NCBI GenBank assembly: GCA_023374025.1
Contig: SIJG01000105.1
Location: 404,501 to 468,500, forward strand
Origin: Heterodera schachtii
Lineage: Eukaryota; Nematoda; Chromadorea; Rhabditida; Heteroderidae
Direction of reading: 5' to 3'
DNA: 64,000 nucleotides
Under the pieces are notes generated by a model. It ran no database searches and was not told the origin of the DNA. It worked only from the letters and a program-made list of their open reading frames with translations. This document shows positions 56,464 through 64,000 of this stretch, in pieces (position 1 is the stretch's first letter; the number at the start of each line of letters is the position of its first letter). The translations under genes were made by a program, and so were the position numbers.

Positions 56464-58265
56464 ATGTATAGTTCGAGAACCGACGATTTCCCGAGACTTT
56501 TCTCGAGTCGAGACTCTCGACCTGTTCATTGCTTTGTCAATGCTTTGCTTTTCCAATTCCCTTCGCTCAGTTTTGCCATAAATTTGTTAAGCTATGCCCG
56601 TCGTTTGGCCATTCTCTGCGTTTCCTTCTCCACTTTGTCCATGCTTTGCGCTTGTGTCGCGGTCCCTTCGCTGCTCACCGCTTCCCTTTCGCTTCAGTCG
56701 GAATTGCAACTCGAGGCCGACTTCTGCCACGTTCGTCTGCGCGATATTTGGTCCCAAATTGCCAATTTTGGCGAAGACGTAAAAGCCAATTGGCATGGAG
56801 AGTCGGAGGAGAGGACGGAACACATGCGAGGCAAAAGAGAGCCGAAAGGCGGCGGGGTCAGTCCAAATCGGAGGCATAAAGACCCAGTAAGTTCGGCATT
56901 TCCGCAAAAGCAGGCATGGCTCTTCGGGCGCTTTATATCCGACGTGCCGTTTCCGCGAGTGCATGCCGCGCCGCTAACGGAGCCACACGCGCCCATTCCA
57001 AGTGGCGCCTTTTCCGTCTCGGGCACAACAGTGGGCGGATACGGCGGCTACGGAGCGTCGCTACAGAAGCAAACCGAAGCGGAATACGGTGGCAAGTCCG
57101 GCCAAACGGCACCGCCCAAGGCGGACGTATACGGCATGGAAATTGCGGTGATTACTGATTTTTGGAATTGTTAATCCTAATTTAATTATCCATTGGTTCG
57201 CATTTAGCCCGAATCTCCAAATCTGTCCACGGCATCGGCACAAAGCAGCGCATTTTCGCCCGGTGGTTCAAATGCCTATGGAGCCAACCTATTTTCTGCT
57301 GCCTTTCCTCCCGCAATAAAACCCCCGTCCGCTTCTGACCAAGCTGCCTTGTGTTGCTGTTGTCAGGGACCGCCTGGAACACCGGGCGATGCCGGCGAAG
57401 ACGGTAAAAAGGGAAAAAGAGAAACATGGCAAACGGATATTAGTTGAAAGGCATGCAATTATCAAAATAATTGTCAGTTTAAGGCGAAAACGGAAGCGAT
57501 GGACTGCCCGGAGCCCCCGGGCAGGAAGGCCGATCAGGGGAGGTTCAAAATTAAACCTTTTAATGAGAAGTTTAGCTTTTTAATTCATTTGTATATTAAG
57601 ATAATTGCACACGACGTGCCCGTTAAAGAGCCTTGCGTAATCTGTCCGCAGGGTTCGGCCGGTCCGGCTGGCCCTCAGGGCCCAAGGGGACCGCCCGGGC
57701 CAAGGGGTGCCAACGGAAACAGCGGAATTGATGGTGGGCATCAAAAAAGTTCAAAATTTGGCAACCATTTTCAGGCAAGCGCGGTGAGCCTGGGATGGAA
57801 GGATCGCCCGGTCCAATCGGAAACATTGGCCCAGTGGGGCCGCAAGGTAATTCCGACATTATGTAATGTCAGAATTTCATTCTTTAAGGTCCACCTGGAA
57901 TTCCTGGTCGTCAGTTCATCACGGAAGGGCCACGAGGCTCACCGGGAAAGCCGGGCCCCAAAGGGCCCAAGGGATTGCCCGGCTGCCAAGGGGTGCCGGG
58001 CATTACCGTCCAGGGAGTCAAAGGACCGCCGGGGGACGCGGGGAGGTGGGAAAAGGAAAACTCAGCGAATTCCCAAGAAAAACATTTGATTTGTTTAGAC
58101 CGGGGAAAGACGGACGACGAGGGCAACAGGTGAAATAAGCAAGAAATTGAATTATCAGAGAAGAAATGGCATTTTTAAAAGGGAACGAATGGCACGCCGG
58201 GCTTAAAGGGCACTTCCGGCGATTGTTTCCATTGTCCACCGCCGCGGACGCCGCCCGGCTATTGA
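56464..58265 (+). CDS. Nematode cuticle collagen
   Basis: The N-terminal part has the cuticle-collagen domain: a membrane segment ([20 protein letters not shown]) followed by [20 protein letters not shown]. After a non-repetitive stretch, [18 protein letters not shown] begins the Gly-X-Y region. It runs through several exons ([68 protein letters not shown]). The last exon ends [20 protein letters not shown] and stops at 58263-58265, with cysteines flanking the final triple helix as is usual. Such collagens are secreted by the hypodermis, crosslinked and form cuticle layers. The ATG at 56464 gives a long N-terminal lead, so the real start may use another exon. Confidence 0.9.
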
Positions 58266-58750
58266 AAAAAAATGAAATAAATTTAATAATTTATCGAAAA
58301 AGAACTATGAATCTGTTTTTTGCTGCTTTGACCGATCAGTTTATTTTTATTTACCTATAAACATTTTGCCATTCTTTCGCGTAATTAATAAAAATGATTC
58401 AAATGTTTTCTTGTTCACACGGTTTTTATCAGTGAATCAGTGTTGTTCTGTTGTTAATTAATTAATTAAGCATGACTTTTTTTGGCAGTTTCGAAAACGC
58501 GGAATTCATTTTATTTCTTTAGATTGACAGCTTTCGAATTATCCAAAATGGAAAAAAATAGTCCATGAAGCAAAGGCTTGTTAGTTGATTGAACTCTTTA
58601 ATTTTATGTGGATTCATAGAATGAATTGAACTCAAAAAGCTCTCTGGAACCCTATTACCGGCAGTTCGATCTAAATAAATTCAATTTCAGTCGTTTGTCT
58701 TTTATTAATTCACTTGAAATCAAATTTATACATTATCAAAAAAGTAACCG
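58266..58750. other. Intergenic spacer between collagen and CAP-G2 genes
   Basis: AT-rich, with no coding frame or recognisable element. It should hold the collagen 3' UTR and the upstream signals for the condensin gene. Confidence 0.5.
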
Positions 58751-61700
58751 ATGCGTCTCAAAAAAGGAGTTCACCAACAAAAAGCAAGCATAGACGGCAC
58801 TCCAAATGAAGTCGATGAGTTGGGCTTTCTCTCTGGCAAAGTCGAGTGCTCAGAATTTTGGGAGGCAGTGAAGAAAGCGGTGCTGATCAACGCGCCGGAC
58901 AGGTGTAAAATGTTTAGGTTTTCTATTTTCTTGGTTTTAGCAAAAGCTGTTCCAAGTGGGGCCTCACGATTTTGCGAGCCTGGAAAAATGCGGCCAAAGT
59001 GAGTGCAGAAGACCGAGGAGAGGCGAGGCGGGCACTGATCGAAAGCGAAATCTTGGAAGACCTTTTCTATGTTGCGGTGATGACGGCTCGTCCTTTTTCA
59101 CAACGATTTGCTTGGGTATAAAGTTCGCAATCAGAGATTGACGAGCTGTGGAAATCAATTTATAGATCACTGATGCATTATCAGACAAAGAAAAACAAAC
59201 CAAACGTTTAAAAGCGGTGCTTTTTCGCGTCACAATGCCAGTACTTTGGCGAAATTTGGAGGTTTAATGAAAATTATTACTTCTGCAATTCCTCCTCCCA
59301 AGGTGCCAAATGAGGATGTCCGTCTTGCAGCTTCGGCAATTTTGCTGAAATTCTTCCCACTTATTTCCGACGAAGAATTCGTTTGTTCTTTTTTTTACTT
59401 ATTGTTAGGCTTATTAGTTCTTTCTGGCAGATTCGTGAAGAGTACATCGCTCGCCAACAGAATGCATTACAAATTATGCTGATGGACGACTGTTTGCCGA
59501 TTCGCGTGATGGCGGCCAAAAAGGTGCCGGAACACCTGAGCGCTCATTGGGACATGTTTCCGCGCGAACTGATCAAGTTGCTTCTGGAGAAAGTTGGTGG
59601 GATGGGTCAATGGCTTAATGCCAATCAGAGCGGCGGTTTGGCACTTTTGCAGTTTAAATGGGACGATGAAAAACCAAATTGGGGTGAGCCTTTTGATTCG
59701 CAAAAAAATATATTAGGTTAAAATTTATTAAATTCTTTTATTTATGACCCTGAAAATCAAAAGGGTCCCCCTTGGTTTTTCATCGACCCACCTAAACTGC
59801 AAAAATGCCATTTTTTTTAATCAATTTCAAATATTTGGAAAGACTATTTAAAATCTTTTTCTTTTCCATTTAAAATCAAAACTTCAAATGTTAGCTCGTC
59901 GACCAGCTGTCGCTCGACTCGGTGCCCGAAGTGCGTGCGGCCGTCTACGAAGGCTTTGAACATTTGTTGCCATGCCCGGCCGCCCTTAATTCCACCCAAC
60001 GTTCTCTGGAAATTCTCGCCAAAAGGGGTGCCAACGATCGTTCGGAGCGTGTTCGATTGTCAGCCTTCAAAATGCTTAACAAATTGAACGGGCATCGTTA
60101 CATCAAAGTCGGAACAGGAATGATTTTTATTTTGGAGAACTTTCTTAGTACCCTCTTTTGACTCGGTTTCCTTCAGCTCAATGACCTTATCACTTTGCCG
60201 GATTGTTTCTTGCGCCTCGATTATGAGCCGTCTGCGCAGATTCAAGCTCAAATTGTTCGCTGTCTCTTCGCCACATTGTGTCCTCGGGTGGTGGAGGCGA
60301 TGAAACATCACATCGACCGTTTCAATGACAATTTCTCTGGACGATTCAAACGCATTTATTTTATGTGTAAACATTCGCGACTTGCCTCGCTGCATTTCCA
60401 CCGGTTGGTCTACCCACTCGGACTTATGCCCATCAGCGAGGCAGGCGAGTGCCAAACATTTAAATCGTGGACTTGTTGATTTGGATGCCTTTAGTTCTGC
60501 ATATTCAAATTTTGGTGATTGGCGTGCGGAAAGCATTGCGCCAATGCCGCGGGGCGGAGAGTAGTGCGGACGAAACAACGGACAACATGACGATGAACAT
60601 CACAGGGGCATCCACATTTCTGGCAGAACAATTAGAGGGCGAGACAGGTCATGTTATTGGGTTTTACATATAATGTGAGTTCTTCAGAAGAAAAGCTGCT
60701 GGTTCTGAAGAATGTGCTCGACTCGGCCATCCTTTTGTGGGTCATCATCCATCCCGACATGTTAGGCACCAAATATGCCACTGAAAATGCTGCGCTTGCT
60801 AAGATTATGGCCAGCATTCTGCGGGAACTCGACAAATTTTCGGTGGGTTTCTTTGTGGTTTCACTTTTGACTTTTTTTAAGGACACTTTGCTAATGGATT
60901 CCGCATTGACAATTGCCAGCAATTTGCCCAAAGACAAAATCGGTCGTATGTTTGGTCGAATTCGTGCCAAATTGGAGACGGAACCGACGGACAATGTCTA
61001 CTTTGCCCACTTCGTTGAAGCTTTGGCCGCTTGGGACATGAGTAAACTAATCAACATTATCGAACTGGCATTGCAACGGTTGCGGAATGCGGTTGTGGCG
61101 GTGTGCGACCCGAACTGCTCGACCCCGCGGCGTAGGCGAGGGACGACGAATAACAAAAGTGTGTTTATTGTACAAAGGCTGGGTAAACCGAAATTTTGTG
61201 AAAGGGCGCTGCACTTCCTGATGCTTTTTTGCCTGGCATTTTTCTATATCATATTCCTGTAAGTTTTTCCAAAATTTTTTATTTCTGTGGAGTTTTTAAC
61301 AAATATGATCGGCCTACAGTATGCCGATAAATATGGATGATTAAAGTCGACATAAATTCTATTCTAATTAAATTAACTGTTTTTCACACATAAATGCGTT
61401 TTGGTTTATATTTCAGCTTTGCCTTCGTCCTTCCTCAGTACGTCCTCTATCGACTCACCACGAGCAAAGCGCGCTCGTTTTGGAGAAGGACTTGTGGATT
61501 TTTTTCGTCCATTAGAACTCATCCAAATTCTGTTGGCCTGCCCACAATCATGCACATGTCTCAAGAATAATTTTGGCATACATTTGGAAGGATTTTTCGA
61601 GTCTCTGTGCGTCATCCGATGCAAATTTGGCGAACTGTTAATGAACAATGGGTGGGAAACAAAATTTGATGCCCGAACACTGATTTGTGCCTATGAAACG

Positions 61701-62410
61701 TTCAACATCGTGGCACTGATCACTAAGAGAATTGAAGTGAGTGAGCATCAAACATGGCTTTTTAATTTATTTAATTTGGCGTTTTGTTTTTTGTGCTTAA
61801 AACATCTGTTTTTTCTTTCATTATTTTTCGTTCAGCAACCTCGTCGCAACAGTCAAGGCGAAGAAATTGGTGTAAATGAAGCAGAGCGGGGGTTATCCCT
61901 GACAGATCGAATTTTGTACAATGAAATGAAATGGTTCGCAACTGTCCTCAACGAGCGCACTCCTTCCTTCTCCATCATTCAGGTGACCACCCAAACTCAC
62001 CAAATCGCTTTTCCCCTTCACTTTTCAGATGTTTCTTCGCTGCCTCAGTCTCCACCTGTGCGCTTCTCAGCTGAGTGCCGTGGTCCTTAACGAAACGGCC
62101 TCTTTGCTGAACGAACTTCGTTATCGGCTGGAAAATGTGTACGACGCGCGTCCAGTGATGTCGGCGCTCAAAAAATGTGTGAATCATTTGAACGAGGCAT
62201 TGGAGGTGACCCCCAAATTATGCTATTATTATGGTAACAAATGTTATCCTTTTCAAGGGGTGCGAAGAGCGCGACCAAGCAGAAAGAATAATTGAGCACA
62301 AAGTCAGACCGATGGAGGAATATTTTGAGGCGGAGGAACGGGGCGACACGACGCAAATGGCAGCGGAAGAGAACGACGATTACCACGAGATTGATGACGG
62401 AGAATTGTAA
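58751..62410 (+). CDS. capg-2: Condensin II subunit CAP-G2 (NCAPG2)
   Basis: HEAT-like segments match the conserved condensin-II G2 domain in order: WGLTILRAWKNAAKVSAEDR, KAVLFRVTMPVLWRNLE, VRLAASAILLKFFPLIS, QIMLMDDCLPIRVMAAKKVP, VPEVRAAVYEGFEHLLPC, SERVRLSAFKMLNKLNG and LPDCFLRLDYEPSAQIQAQI. C-terminal parts follow: MLGTKYATENAALAKIMASI, FVEALAAWDMSKLI and MFLRCLSLHLCASQLSAVVL. An acidic tail ends at 62410. CAP-G2 is a non-SMC subunit of condensin II, which compacts mitotic chromosomes. The ATG at 58751 begins close to the conserved core, so the N-terminus is shorter than in the human protein as I recall it, unless an upstream exon exists. SUCLG1 follows on the same strand after 182 bp. Confidence 0.88.
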
Positions 62411-62592
62411 ACACTCGTCAAAATGCGTCTAACTTTTTCCCAAATTTTTCATAAGAAATTTATTCATTATGACCAAAAATGTCCCATTTATTATAATGGG
62501 AATACATAAATGATTTCCATTTTATTTATCTTCATTTGTTCTGTGATTGGTTAATTAATGTTTTTGGGTCCGTTCATTTTTCTGTTCCCAAA

Positions 62593-64000
<1,408 letters not shown>

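Overview
The window is nuclear DNA of a nematode. Genes are broken into many small exons by introns that are often only 36-50 bp. The gene set is animal: Patched, JNK, diacylglycerol lipase, condensin II. A cuticle collagen and a DB-module secreted protein are nematode-specific. At least four introns can only be removed as GC-AG introns. As I recall, these are unusually common in cyst nematodes, so my guess is a tylenchid plant parasite of the Heterodera/Globodera type. The genus is inference, and there is no bacterial, plasmid or phage content.

Layout. 0.5-4.1 kb (+): a secreted M1 aminopeptidase homologue that has lost its catalytic motifs, with a 27-bp minisatellite in an intron. 4.1-8.5 kb: low-complexity DNA with long G/C runs. 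8.5-14.9 kb (+): a Patched-family RND protein. 15.1-24.1 kb (-): four genes head to tail. These are a ZnT6-like zinc transporter, a GCK-III kinase, the rRNA methyltransferase FTSJ3/Spb1 and LSm3; the last two lie only 162 bp apart and look operonic. 24.5-32.0 kb (+): a USP6NL/RN-tre-type Rab GAP, divergent from the transporter. 32.7-36.2 kb (+): a DAGL-type diacylglycerol lipase. 37.6-40.5 kb (+): JNK. 41.0-43.7 kb (+): DCAF13/Sof1. 43.9-45.6 kb (-): BPNT1. 47.3-48.1 kb (+): a DB-module protein. 48.4-50.8 kb (-): an SLC7 amino-acid transporter. 51.2-54.7 kb (-): an arrestin-domain protein carrying a 1.2-kb satellite array in one intron. 56.5-58.3 kb (+): cuticle collagen. 58.8-62.4 kb (+): condensin II subunit CAP-G2. 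62.6 kb to the window end (+): succinyl-CoA ligase alpha subunit, cut by the window edge.

Most genes are unrelated housekeeping or signalling genes. Functional links are limited: FTSJ3 and DCAF13 both act in ribosome biogenesis, LSm3 acts in RNA processing, and DAGL, Patched and ZnT6 are membrane or lipid related. Non-coding DNA holds several non-autonomous DNA transposons with inverted termini and target-site duplications, several solo ends, G/C homopolymers of 13-22 bases, and two tandem arrays inside introns. I found no clear novel multi-gene system. The most notable observations are the catalytically dead M1 protein, the recurrent GC-AG introns, the higher-order intronic satellite, a histidine-rich tail on the ZnT6-like protein, and the hAT-like elements.

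Exon models come from reading splice sites by eye, guided by family conservation. CDS coordinates give the span from first to last coding base, introns included.
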